A stretch of DNA of 64,000 nucleotides from Spirochaetaceae bacterium bin103. Its GTDB lineage: Bacteria; Spirochaetota; Spirochaetia; SZUA-6; Bin103. Made by a program: the position numbers and the translations under genes. The notes under the pieces were generated by a model, which had not been told where the DNA came from, made no database searches, and saw only the letters and a list, made by a program, of their open reading frames with translations. The stretch spans positions 21,218 through 85,217 of the forward strand of contig MPNH01000012.1 in assembly GCA_002238925.1 (NCBI GenBank). The letters are read 5' to 3'. Of the stretch, positions 1-7,995 are shown one piece after another (positions within the stretch are counted from its first letter, which is position 1; every line of letters starts with the position of its first letter).

Positions 1-652
1 CGGAGAGGTTGCGCGCGCGGAATATCGCCGAGCCGGTCTCGCCCGGCTTCAGCGTGATGCTCTCCGGTTCCACGCTGAACTCGAACGGAAGCTCCTCGCG
101 CACCTCGGCGCGGAACCGGATCGTGAAGCCCACAGCCCAGTCCAGGAACACCTTCCAGTGCTCGCCTTCGCGCACCAGCTCCACTCGCTGCGAGAACTCG
201 ATCACCGGCAGCGTACCGGCTTCGCCGCGGCGGCGCACCTCGACACGGCGCTCGTCCACCGGGTTGCCGGCGGCGGCGCCCTCGCCGTACAGCAGGTCGC
301 GCAGCTCCGGGTGGTTGGCGTTCGGCACCGCGCCGTGCACGGTCACCACGCCGGCATCGCCCTGCAGGTCGCTCTCGGTTTCGCGGATCTCGATGAATTC
401 GCCGAGCTCCTTGATAAGGTCCTGGAACTCCGCCGGGAATTGCGGATGCCCCTCCAGGTGCTGCTCCAGCGTACGCCAGCGCCGGTCCTCCGCCGACGCC
501 AGCTCGTACACCGTGGCCGCGTCGTTGACGTACCGCGCGTGCAGCAGGCGGGCGGCCACCTGCTCGGCGGAGGGCGTGCGCACCGCCAGGAACGCGCCGA
601 CCCCGGCCGCCAGCACGGCGGCCGCAGCCGCTATCGGGAGCAGCCGTTTCAC
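1..652 (-). CDS. Cox11/CtaG-like cytochrome oxidase assembly protein, partial
   Basis: The 3' end lies beyond the window; about 217 residues are visible. The start is a GTG at 652. The only nearby ATG upstream runs into a stop after five codons. An N-terminal hydrophobic segment (residues about 3-24) could be a membrane anchor or signal. Residues about 30-175 form an alpha/beta NTF2-like stretch that Cox11 proteins do not usually carry. The visible end has the beta-rich Cox11 pattern: TIRFRAEV, then LPFEF, then an LKPGE turn, then FRARNLS. Cox11/CtaG proteins are membrane-anchored periplasmic copper chaperones that deliver Cu(B) to cytochrome c oxidase. The copper-binding Cys pair would lie outside the window, so the family call rests on fold-pattern similarity. 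A different Ig-like exported protein remains possible. Confidence 0.5.
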   Translation of the reverse strand, partial: MKRLLPIAAAAAVLAAGVGAFLAVRTPSAEQVAARLLHARYVNDAATVYELASAEDRRWRTLEQHLEGHPQFPAEFQDLIKELGEFIEIRETESDLQGDAGVVTVHGAVPNANHPELRDLLYGEGAAAGNPVDERRVEVRRRGEAGTLPVIEFSQRVELVREGEHWKVFLDWAVGFTIRFRAEVREELPFEFSVEPESITLKPGETGSAIFRARNLS

Positions 653-786
653 TCTGCACCAATCATACGCTATCCCAACGCCCTGCGTGGCGTCGCAGCC
701 GTGGCCGTCGGCGGCACCGCGGTACCCGTGGGCACCCGCATTGCCACCGACGTTGACAAATGTTACCATGCAAGGTAATCTTTTTT

Positions 787-931
787 GTGGCGCGGATACG
801 GCGCGGCGGCTACATCTTCATCACTTGGATTTCCGACCACGCGCCTCGTCATGTGCATGCCTATGAAGGGCAAGGCGACTCGGCGGATTCTGGATCTGAT
901 CGAGGAACTGCAGCGGGAGGGTGAGTTGTGA
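787..931 (+). pseudogene. DUF4160 family protein remnant (internal deletion/frameshift)
   Basis: From a GTG at 787 the frame reads VARIRRGGYIFITWISDHAP then RHVHA, the N-terminal signature of DUF4160 proteins. After about 23 codons the frame is lost. The C-terminal signature (MKGKATRRILDLIEEL and a short tail) continues from 863 in another frame and ends at the TGA at 929-931. The central segment found in complete homologues is missing, so this is a small deletion plus frameshift rather than one miscalled base. DUF4160 proteins are about 80-90 residues and are typically coded next to DUF2442 or HTH partners in toxin-antitoxin-like pairs. The stop overlaps the start of the downstream HTH gene, which shows the original pairing. 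Confidence 0.6.
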
Positions 932-1437
932 AGATTCGTACGGTGGCTCTCAACAACCACAAGAAATCGTTCGAGGTCGCGACGGACTCGGAGTCCTTTC
1001 TATTCCCGTACGTCAAGGCCGATCCTGCTCCCGCGCCTGGAGACCCCGTGGCCCAGGTCCGCGTGGACGAAGAGTTGGCTCGGGAAGCGTTCGTCTTTAC
1101 CGTGGCCTCCGGGCAGGAAACCACCGTCCATATCGAGCAGGTTCTCGAATACAACCAGGATCCGACCTTCCGGCGCGATCTGCTGCTGTACAAGCTTACT
1201 CTCGAGGCGCAGCGCCGAGTGATCGCGACCGCCCTTTCGAGGCGGGAAATCATTCGGCGGCTCGGAACCTCCCCGGCGCAGCTCTATCGATTGTTGGATC
1301 AGACCAATTATCGCAAGTCGGTGGATCGCGTGCTGCACCTCCTTCACGTCCTCGAGTGCGATGTCGATGTCATCGTACGCGACAGGGCGCGCAAGGCAGT
1401 CGCGGACACCCGCGCGACAGGTGCCCGCGTTCGTTGA
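928..1437 (+). CDS. DUF2442-like/HTH protein, probable antitoxin-type partner
   Basis: 169 residues, starting at a GTG whose GTGA overlaps the stop of the DUF4160 remnant, so the two were once translationally coupled. Residues 1-75 are beta-rich and resemble the DUF2442 partner of DUF4160 proteins. Residues about 95-155 form an XRE-like helix-turn-helix (SRREIIRRLGTSPAQLYRLL, then a second helical pair ending in DVDVIVR). A DNA-binding antitoxin or autoregulator is inferred from the architecture; no target is visible. It is intact although its partner is broken. A TTGACG box overlaps its last codon and probably serves the next gene. Confidence 0.6.
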   Translation: MKIRTVALNNHKKSFEVATDSESFLFPYVKADPAPAPGDPVAQVRVDEELAREAFVFTVASGQETTVHIEQVLEYNQDPTFRRDLLLYKLTLEAQRRVIATALSRREIIRRLGTSPAQLYRLLDQTNYRKSVDRVLHLLHVLECDVDVIVRDRARKAVADTRATGARVR

Positions 1438-1463
1438 CGGCGGATTTTGCGGGCTGCTACAGT
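1434..1463 (+). promoter_or_regulatory. Candidate sigma70-type promoter for the FAH-family gene
   Basis: TTGACG at 1434-1439, an 18-nt spacer, then TACAGT at 1458-1463 preceded by a TGC extended -10. The expected start of transcription is about 1470, essentially at the ATG at 1471, and no ribosome binding site precedes that ATG. The predicted transcript would therefore be leaderless or nearly so. Called by eye only. Confidence 0.4.
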
Positions 1464-1470
1464 CGCGGCG

Positions 1471-2323
1471 ATGTTACTGTACCGTACGCAACGCGGCGTC
1501 GTGGCCGCCGATGGAGACCGATACCTACTGCTGGCCGAAAGTTGGGACAGCCTGATCGCGACACCCGCCCTGCCCGACCGGATTGACGGACTGGCAGCGC
1601 AGGGGACGGCGCTCGACGCGTTCGACCCGTCGGAGGCGCTGGTGCCGCTGGTGTCGCAGGAGGTGTGGGCGGCCGGGGTCACCTACTACCGCAGCCGCGA
1701 CGCGCGCATGGCCGAGTCGGAGCAGGCCGGCGGCGACAGCTTCTACGACCGCGTGTATACCGCGCCGCGCCCGGAGCTGTTCTTCAAGGGCAGCGCGCGC
1801 ACCGCGGTGGGCGCCGGCGGGCAAATCGCGATCCGCTCCGACGCCGGCTGGAACGTGCCGGAGCCGGAACTGGTGCTGCTCGCCGATGCCAGCGGCGCCC
1901 TGATCGGCTGCACCATCGGCAACGACGTCAGTTCGCGCGACATCGAGGGCGAGAACCCCCTCTACCTGCCGCAGGCCAAGGTGTACGACGCGAGTTGCGC
2001 GCTCAGGGGGGCGGCGCGGGGGCTGCGGGGGGGGGGCGGGGGGGCGGGGGGCCGCGGAGCCGCTGCCGGCGAACACGTCGATCAGCCTGGAGATCAGCCG
2101 CGCCGGCGCGGCCGTGTTTAGCGACAGCACCACCCTGGCCGAACTCAAGCGCACGCCGGAGGAGCTGCTCCGCTACCTGTACCTGGACAACAGCTTCCCG
2201 CACGGCTGCTACCTGATGACCGGCACCGGCATCGTGCCCCCCGACGGCTTTACCCTCGCCTCCGGCGACACCGTGTCCATCACCATCCCCCCCATCGGCA
2301 CCCTCACCAACCAGGTCCGCTGA
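1471..2323 (+). pseudogene. 2-keto-3-deoxy-pentonate dehydratase-like FAH protein, frameshifted
   Basis: Member of the fumarylacetoacetate hydrolase superfamily. It resembles the archaeal 2-keto-3-deoxy-D-arabinonate dehydratases of about 290 residues, which turn 2-keto-3-deoxy-pentonates into alpha-ketoglutarate semialdehyde. Visible signatures are VTYYRSRDARMAESE, RPELFFKGSARTAVG, the metal-site region VPEPELVLL, and IGNDVSSRDIEGENPLYLPQ. The first frame runs to about 2005. A stretch of about 50 nt made almost only of G and C, including runs of 10 and 7 G, follows. The C-terminal part (TSISLEISRAG, FSDSTTLAEL, GTGIVPPDGF) then continues in the +1 frame to 2323. The insert has no counterpart in the family. 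It may be a real pseudogene or a sequence error. The next gene is a pentonate dehydratase, so together they form two steps of a Weimberg-type route. Confidence 0.7.
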
Positions 2324-2459
2324 GCAGACGGCCCTTGTCCGCGACACCCCGGACCCCAATGGTGCACTGCAGAGTTTGGCGCGTGCCATCATTTGGCCAC
2401 GTCAGCCCCGGTAGCGGTATAGTCTCTCACAGTTCGCAACCGACCTTGGGAGGCCGCCA

Positions 2460-4508
2460 GTGAGCAATACCGGTCAGACCCGCAGTACCGACCTGCCCGC
2501 GCGCCGCGACCCGCGCGGCCCCAACCGGGAGCCGCCGCTGCGCATCGCCGCCGGCGAGGAGATTCTCGGCTTCGACGGGCTCAGCGGCCCCGGCCCGGGG
2601 CTGCGCACCATGGGCGAGGCGCCGGAGGGGTCGCTGCCGATTACCGCCGAGATGCTGCGCGAGGAGCCGAGCGGCAACCTGTTCGGGCTTACCCACAACG
2701 TGGCGATGGGCTGGCAGCCGGCGGAGACCACGCAGCCGGCGTTCATGATCCTCAGCACGCAGGGCGGCGTGCGGGCCCCGGACGGGTCGCCGATTGCGCT
2801 CGGCCTGCATACCGGGCACTGGGAGGTGGGCCTGCTGGTGCAGGCGGCTGCCGACGCCCTGCGCGACGGTGGCTGTATCCCGTTTGCGGCGTTCTGCACC
2901 GACCCGTGCGACGGCCGTTCGCAGGGCACGCCGGGCATGTTCGACAGCCTGCCCTACCGCAACGACGCCGCGATCGTGCTGCGCCGCCTGGCGCGCTCGC
3001 TGCCCACGCGCAGCGGCGTGCTGGGGGTGGCCACCTGCGACAAGGGGCTGCCGGCCATGCTGCTGGCGGTGGCCGGCCTGCGCGGCGAGCCGGGGGTGAT
3101 TGTGCCCGGCGGCGTTACCCTGCCGGCGCCCGACTCGGAGGACACCGGCCTGGTGCAGACCATCGGCGCCCGTTTCGCGCACGGGCTGATCAGCCTGGAA
3201 CACGCGCAGACCATGGGCTGCCGGGCGTGCGGCAGCCCCGGCGGCGGCTGCCAGTTCCTGGGCACCGCGGCCACCGCCCAGGTGGTGGCGGAAGGGCTCG
3301 GCCTGTCGCTGCCGCACGCCGCGCTGGCGCCGTCCGGGGAGCCGGTGTGGCTGGACATGGCGCGCCGTTCCGCGCTGGCGCTGGTGGCCCTGGCCGATGC
3401 CGGGCTGCGCACCGGCGACCTGCTCACCGAGCAGGCGCTGCACAACGCCATGGTCGTGTACGCCGCGTTCGGCGGCTCCACCAACCTGCTGCTGCACCTG
3501 CCCGCCGTGGCGCACGCCGCCGGCCTCCCCATCCCGACGGTGGAGGACTGGGCGCGCGTCAATCGCAGCGTGCCGCGGCTGGTGGACGCGCTGCCCAACG
3601 GCCCCGCCGGCCACCCCACCATCCGCGTGTTCGCCGCCGGCGGCGTGCCGGAGGTGATGCTGCACCTGCGCCGCGCCAGCCTGCTGCACACCGATGCGCG
3701 CACCGTCAGCGGGCGCAGCCTCGGCGAAGTGCTCGACGGCTGGCAGGACAGCCCGCGCCGCGCCGCCGCCCATGCCGCCTGCAGCGCCGACGGCGTACCG
3801 CCCGAGGAAGTGATCATGGACCCCGACCGCGCCCGTTCGCGCGGCCTGACCAGCACCGTGGTGTTCCCGGTCGGCAACCTGGCCCCGGAAGGCTCGGTAA
3901 TCAAGGCCACCGCCATCGACCCGAGCGTGGTAGACGAGCACGGCGTCTACACCCACCGCGGCACGGTACGCGTGTTCACCAGCGAGGCGGACGCCATCGC
4001 CGCCATCAAGGGCGCCCCCGGCGTCACCCCGGTCAAGGCGCACGACATCGTGGTGGTAATGGGCATCGGCCCGGCCGGCACCGGCATGGAGGAGATCTAC
4101 CAGATCACCTCGGCGCTCAAGTTCCTGCCGTGGGGCAAGACCGTGTCGGTGCTTACCGACGCGCGCTTCTCCGGCGTGTCCACCGGCGCCTGCATCGGCC
4201 ACATCGGGCCGGAGGCGCTCGCCGGCGGCCCGCTCGGCAAGCTGCGCGACGGCGACCTGGTCGAGATCTCGGTGGACCGCACCAACCTGGAAGGCCGCGT
4301 CAACCTGGCCGGCACCGCCGACGGCGCGCTCGAGCCGGCCGCGGCGGCGGAGCTGCTGGAGCGGCGCACCCCCCACCCGGGCTTGGCAGCCAATACCGCG
4401 CTGCCCGACGACACCCGCCTGTGGGCCGCCCTGCAGGCGGCCAGCGGCGGCACCTGGCGCGGCGCCGTGTACGACGTGGACCGCATCGTCGCCGCCCTGC
4501 AGAAGTAG
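2460..4508 (+). CDS. YagF/YjhG-type pentonate (xylonate) dehydratase, IlvD/Edd family
   Basis: 682 residues, the length of YagF/YjhG enzymes and longer than classical IlvD. It starts at a GTG with GGGAGG seven bases upstream. A TATAGT box at 2418-2423 may be its own -10. IlvD/Edd dehydratases bind an Fe-S cluster and Mg2+. The expected cysteine regions are present: [14 protein letters not shown], and the segment [18 protein letters not shown]. The C-terminal domain shows [15 protein letters not shown] and [20 protein letters not shown]. Predicted reaction: dehydration of D-xylonate or a related pentonate to the 2-keto-3-deoxy acid in the cytoplasm. The upstream FAH protein would act on that product. 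The substrate is inferred from subfamily and neighbours. Confidence 0.85.
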   Translation: MSNTGQTRSTDLPARRDPRGPNREPPLRIAAGEEILGFDGLSGPGPGLRTMGEAPEGSLPITAEMLREEPSGNLFGLTHNVAMGWQPAETTQPAFMILSTQGGVRAPDGSPIALGLHTGHWEVGLLVQAAADALRDGGCIPFAAFCTDPCDGRSQGTPGMFDSLPYRNDAAIVLRRLARSLPTRSGVLGVATCDKGLPAMLLAVAGLRGEPGVIVPGGVTLPAPDSEDTGLVQTIGARFAHGLISLEHAQTMGCRACGSPGGGCQFLGTAATAQVVAEGLGLSLPHAALAPSGEPVWLDMARRSALALVALADAGLRTGDLLTEQALHNAMVVYAAFGGSTNLLLHLPAVAHAAGLPIPTVEDWARVNRSVPRLVDALPNGPAGHPTIRVFAAGGVPEVMLHLRRASLLHTDARTVSGRSLGEVLDGWQDSPRRAAAHAACSADGVPPEEVIMDPDRARSRGLTSTVVFPVGNLAPEGSVIKATAIDPSVVDEHGVYTHRGTVRVFTSEADAIAAIKGAPGVTPVKAHDIVVVMGIGPAGTGMEEIYQITSALKFLPWGKTVSVLTDARFSGVSTGACIGHIGPEALAGGPLGKLRDGDLVEISVDRTNLEGRVNLAGTADGALEPAAAAELLERRTPHPGLAANTALPDDTRLWAALQAASGGTWRGAVYDVDRIVAALQK

Positions 4509-4510
4509 CC

Positions 4511-5521
4511 ATGCTGGCGCGGGCAGTGGTGTCCACGGCCACCAGGCGGGTGGAGCTGCGCGAAGTCGAGATCGGCGCGGTCGGCCCGTGGGACGTGCGG
4601 GTGGAGCTGGAGCGCTCCGCCATCAGCGTGGGGACCGAGTCCTACGTGCTCGCCGGCGAGCGCTTTCCGCGGCCCTACATTCCCGGCTACGCGCCGATCG
4701 CCCGCGTGGTCGAGGTGGGCGCCGAGGCGGCGCGCCTGTTCACCCCCGGCGAACGCATCTCCTACTTCCAGCCGCGCGCACCGCGGGCTGACCAGGGGGT
4801 TATCCAGAACTGCGGCGGCCACCAGAGCCCGGCCATCATCGGCGTAAACCCCGCCGAACGCCACCTGCTCGCCAGCAACACCTTCTGCGTCAGGGTGCCG
4901 GAGGAGCTGTCCACCGAGCGCGCCGCGTTTGGCGGTATCGCCTCCATCTCGTCGCTTGGGGTGACCCTGGCCGCGCCGCGGGTCGGCCAGCGGGCCTTGG
5001 TGATCGGCCTGGGAATGATCGGCCAGATGGCCGCCGCGCACCTCAAGCTGCGCGGCGTGGAGGTGGCGGTGGCCGACTTGCACGAGCTGCGCCGCGAGCT
5101 GGCGCGCCGCGCCGGCGCCGACCACGTGATCGACCCGCTGCGCGAGGACCTGGCAACCCGCGTGCGCGAGCTGTGGCCGGAGGGCGCCGACATCGTGGCC
5201 GACGCCACCGGCCGCTACGAAGTGGTCGAGCAGGCGGTGCCGGCACTGCGCCGCGAGGGCACGGTGCTGTTCCTGGCCTGGTACAAGGGCGCCGGGCTCA
5301 ACCTGGAGGCGTTCCACGGCACCGTGTTCCGCGCGGCCTTCCCGTGGACCCTGAAGGGCGATCACGTGCTCGCCTCCTGGCGCCTGATGGCGGCCGGCGC
5401 TCTGCGGGTCGATCACCTGCACACCCACACCTTTCCGGTCGCGCAGGCGCAACAGGCGTACGACCTGATCTACCGCGCCCCGGAGACCTACCTGGGCATC
5501 AGCCTGGATTGGAGCCGTTAG
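4511..5521 (+). CDS. Zinc-type alcohol dehydrogenase-like (MDR) oxidoreductase
   Basis: 336 residues, beginning at an ATG two bases after the dehydratase stop, so co-transcribed with it. It has a GroES-like N-terminal domain (residues about 1-150) and a Rossmann domain with the nucleotide-binding turn VIGLGMIGQM near residue 165. The catalytic-zinc pattern GHE plus Cys of classical members is not evident: the region reads GTESYVLAGERFPRPYIPGY. It therefore belongs to the zinc-site-poor MDR group seen beside sugar-acid genes. Likely role: NAD(P)-linked oxidation or reduction of a sugar or sugar acid feeding the pentonate route. The substrate cannot be read from the sequence. Confidence 0.75.
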   Translation: MLARAVVSTATRRVELREVEIGAVGPWDVRVELERSAISVGTESYVLAGERFPRPYIPGYAPIARVVEVGAEAARLFTPGERISYFQPRAPRADQGVIQNCGGHQSPAIIGVNPAERHLLASNTFCVRVPEELSTERAAFGGIASISSLGVTLAAPRVGQRALVIGLGMIGQMAAAHLKLRGVEVAVADLHELRRELARRAGADHVIDPLREDLATRVRELWPEGADIVADATGRYEVVEQAVPALRREGTVLFLAWYKGAGLNLEAFHGTVFRAAFPWTLKGDHVLASWRLMAAGALRVDHLHTHTFPVAQAQQAYDLIYRAPETYLGISLDWSR

Positions 5522-5526
5522 CCGCC

Positions 5527-6555
5527 ATGCAATCCGCCATGCAATACTGCCACCTGGGCCGCTCGGGGCTGCGTGTCAGCCGTTTCTGCCTGGGCACCTT
5601 CAACTTCGGCCTCGCCACCGGCGAATCGGACGCGCACCGCATCATGGATGGCGCGCTGGAGGCGGGCATCAACTTCTTCGATACCGCCAACCACTACCCC
5701 GACTTCGTGCACTGCGGGCTCAGTGAACAGGTCATCGGGCGTTGGTTCGCCGCCGCGCCGGGCCGCCGCGAGCGGGTGGTGCTGGCCACCAAGCTGTACT
5801 AGCCAATGGGCAATCCGGACGATCCCAACGACGCCGCCGGACTGTCCAAGTACAAGATAATCCGCCACGCCGAGGACTCGCTGCGCCGCATCGGCACCGA
5901 CCGCATCGACCTGTTGCAGATGCACCACGTCGACCGCCGCGCGCCGTGGGATGAAGTGTGGGAGGCGTTCGAGCTGCTGATGGCGCAGGGCAAGGTCGTG
6001 TACGTGGGATCGAGCAACTTCGCCGCCTGGGACCTGGCGCTGGCGCAGGCGGCGGCGCACACCCGGTCCACCTTCGGGCTGGTCTCCGAGCAGCACCGGT
6101 TCAACCTGCTGTGCCGCCTGCCGGAGCTGGAGGTGCTGCCCGCCGCCGGCCACCTCCGGATTGGCCTGCCCGCGCCGGCCCCCCTGGGGGTGGGCGGGCG
6201 CCCCTCCCGCCGGCTGGCCGGCGGCCGGCTCGGCGGCGATGAGTTGCGCGGCGGCGACCGGTCGCGGCGCGCCCGGCAGGCGCAGCCCGGACGGCCGGAC
6301 GAGCAGACCGCGCGCCGTTTGCGGGAGTTCGCGCTGTTGTGCCGCGAACGGGACGCGTCGCAGGCCGCCGTGGCCACGGCCTGGATCCTGGCGCAGCCGG
6401 CGTTGACCGCGGCGATCATCGGCCCACGCACGGCCGACCAGTTGCGGCACCTGCTGCCGGCGCTGGACCTGACCCTGGACAACGCCGCGCTGGCCCGGCT
6501 GGACGAGTTGTTCCCCGGTCCGGGCGGCAGCGCCCCGCAGGCCTACGCCTGGTGA
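5527..6555 (+). pseudogene. Aldo/keto reductase interrupted by an in-frame TAG
   Basis: Full-length AKR homology in a single frame, about 342 codons. It has the N-terminal LGRSGLRVSRFCLGTFNFG, the catalytic-region pattern NFFDTANHYPD, the segment IDLLQMHHVDRR and the C-terminal signature IIGPRTADQLRHLLPAL. A TAG at 5800-5802 falls exactly where homologues have Gln (ATKxYQPMG), so a single C-to-T change truncates the protein at 91 residues. ATG at 5806 could restart the rest. Near 6170-6230 a GC-rich stretch also adds about five to eight unusual residues (PLGVGGRPSRR) where homologues read PLxGGxLxG. AKRs use NADPH to reduce carbonyls; here it probably served the same sugar pathway. TAG ends many intact genes in this window, so recoding is unlikely. 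Confidence 0.75.
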
Positions 6556-6595
6556 GCCCGCGGCCGCGCGCCGGCCGCGGATGCCTGGCGGGTTG

Positions 6596-6889
6596 CTACG
6601 AGGCGGCGAGCTTGGCGGGGGTAATGGAGAAGTGGCTCCACTGCTGCTCCACGCGGCCGCCGCTGATCTTCAGGAGCTGCGGCGACTGGTGGCGCACGCC
6701 GTAGGTGTCGGCGACCCAGTTGGACAGCGGGCGCTGCTCGATTACGTTGACCCAGTACAACGGCAGGTCGAACGAGTAGCCGCGCACCACGTCCGCCGCG
6801 GCCGCGGAAATCGGGCACGCGGTGGAGTGCTTGTACACGTAGCAGTCGGCGGCCAGTTCCTCGGTTTCGAGAGGGATGATATTTGCCAT
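6596..6889 (-). CDS. ytxJ: YtxJ-like monothiol bacilliredoxin family protein
   Basis: 97 residues from the ATG at 6889, which has a GGGGG motif upstream. An in-frame ATG at 6928 would add 13 residues but lacks a good ribosome site. Motifs match the YtxJ family: KHSTACPIS with a single Cys at about residue 25, then YWVNVIEQRPLSNWVAD, then VRHQSPQLLKISGG and WSHFSIT. The fold is thioredoxin-like with one active-site cysteine. The family is associated with removal of bacillithiol or other low-molecular-weight thiols from protein cysteines. The thiol used in this organism is unknown. It lies upstream of, and in the same direction as nothing immediate: the htrA gene on the same strand is transcribed before it. 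Confidence 0.85.
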   Translation of the reverse strand: MANIIPLETEELAADCYVYKHSTACPISAAAADVVRGYSFDLPLYWVNVIEQRPLSNWVADTYGVRHQSPQLLKISGGRVEQQWSHFSITPAKLAAS

Positions 6890-6938
6890 GGCGCCCCCAA
6901 TATAATGGTGTCCCCGACAGAACTGCATCGGGCGGCGG

Positions 6939-7949
6939 TCAGCGGCCGTCGTATTCGTCGGGGGTGATGGTGAGATGGCGCAGGCGGGCGCGGCGCAGCA
7001 CGGTGATCGGCGTCGGCCGCCCTACCGCCTGGTCGTCGAGCAGCTTGTCGAGCTGGTCGATGGCGGAGATCGGCTGCTCGCCGAAGGCAACGATCACGTC
7101 GCCGCGCAGCATCCCGGCGTGGCCCGCCGGCCCGCGGCCCATGACCGATTCCACCATCACCCCGGTATCGACCGGCAGTTTCAGGCGGCGTACCAACTGC
7201 CGGGAGATGGCCACGTTGTGGCCGCCAATGCCGATGTAGCTGCGCCGCACGCGGCCCTCGCGCACCAGGTACGTGCTCACGTACTTGGCGGTGTTGATGG
7301 CGGTGGCGAAACAGATGCCCTGCGCCGGCACGATGGCCGCCGTGTTCACCCCCACCACCTCGCCGTAGGAGGTAACCAGCGGGCCGCCGGAATTGCCGGG
7401 GTTGAGCGGTGCGTCGGTCTGGATCACGTCGTTCACCTGGCGCCCGGCGTCGGACTGCAGGGTACGGCCCATGGCGCTCACCACGCCCGCCGTCACCGTG
7501 TACTGGAACCCGTACGGGTTGCCGATCGCCACCACCAGCTGGCCAACCCGGATCGCCGACGAGTCGCCGAGCGGCGCCGCCACCAGGCCGTCGCCGGAAA
7601 TCCGCACCACGGCCAGGTCGGTCTCCGGATCGGCACCCACCAGGTGCGCCTCGAACTGGCGCCCGTCGGCCAGCGTGGCGGTAAGCGAGGCGGCGTCGGC
7701 CACCACGTGGCTGTTGGTAAGAATGTAGCCGTCCGGGGTGAAGATGAAGCCGGAGGCGGCGCCTTCGGCGGTGTCCAGGTTGACCACCGCCGGCGCCACC
7801 GCGTCGACCGCCTCGATCACGGCGCGCGAGTAGGGATCGAGGCGCGGATCGGCCGAACCGCCCACCTCCACGCCGCCGCTGCCCTGATCAGGCGCGGTAA
7901 AGCGCGCGCCGAGCGCGTTCAGGTACGGTTCCGGGCCTTGGCGCCTCAT
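6939..7949 (-). CDS. HtrA/DegP-type trypsin-like serine protease with PDZ domain
   Basis: 336 residues. The chymotrypsin-fold domain carries the full triad: His81 (TNSHVV), Asp111 (ETDLAV) and Ser187 (PGNSGGPLV). A single PDZ domain follows (residues about 238-325). HtrA proteases degrade misfolded envelope proteins. Unusually, no signal peptide or membrane segment is visible; the N-terminus is polar (MRRQGPEPYLNALG). The protein may be cytoplasmic, or the true start may lie upstream in the 46 bases before the divergent M48 gene, where no better start was seen. It ends 50 bases before ytxJ on the same strand and may be co-transcribed with it. Confidence 0.9.
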   Translation of the reverse strand: MRRQGPEPYLNALGARFTAPDQGSGGVEVGGSADPRLDPYSRAVIEAVDAVAPAVVNLDTAEGAASGFIFTPDGYILTNSHVVADAASLTATLADGRQFEAHLVGADPETDLAVVRISGDGLVAAPLGDSSAIRVGQLVVAIGNPYGFQYTVTAGVVSAMGRTLQSDAGRQVNDVIQTDAPLNPGNSGGPLVTSYGEVVGVNTAAIVPAQGICFATAINTAKYVSTYLVREGRVRRSYIGIGGHNVAISRQLVRRLKLPVDTGVMVESVMGRGPAGHAGMLRGDVIVAFGEQPISAIDQLDKLLDDQAVGRPTPITVLRRARLRHLTITPDEYDGR

Positions 7950-7995
7950 CCTGCCGCCGAATTATAGAATATACTTGCGGTAACGTGGCATTCGC

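Noticed and set aside
9..866. Long plus-strand open frames over the first 870 bases
   Set aside because: They are shadows of the minus-strand Cox11-like gene; their composition is Arg/Ser/Pro-rich and shows no family motifs.
2427..4376. Long minus-strand frame opposite the dehydratase
   Set aside because: Very high GC content keeps antisense frames open; the protein is His/Arg/Gly-rich noise, and the plus strand has full IlvD/Edd signatures.
5800..5802. In-frame TAG in the AKR read as a recoded Gln codon
   Set aside because: TAG ends several intact genes here (the YagF-type gene, ytxJ, infA, rmuC), so reassignment of TAG is not supported; a nonsense mutation or base error is simpler.
6140..6300. 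AKR GC-rich insert considered as another 62-64-bp duplication
   Set aside because: No clear second copy at that offset was found, and the frame is retained.
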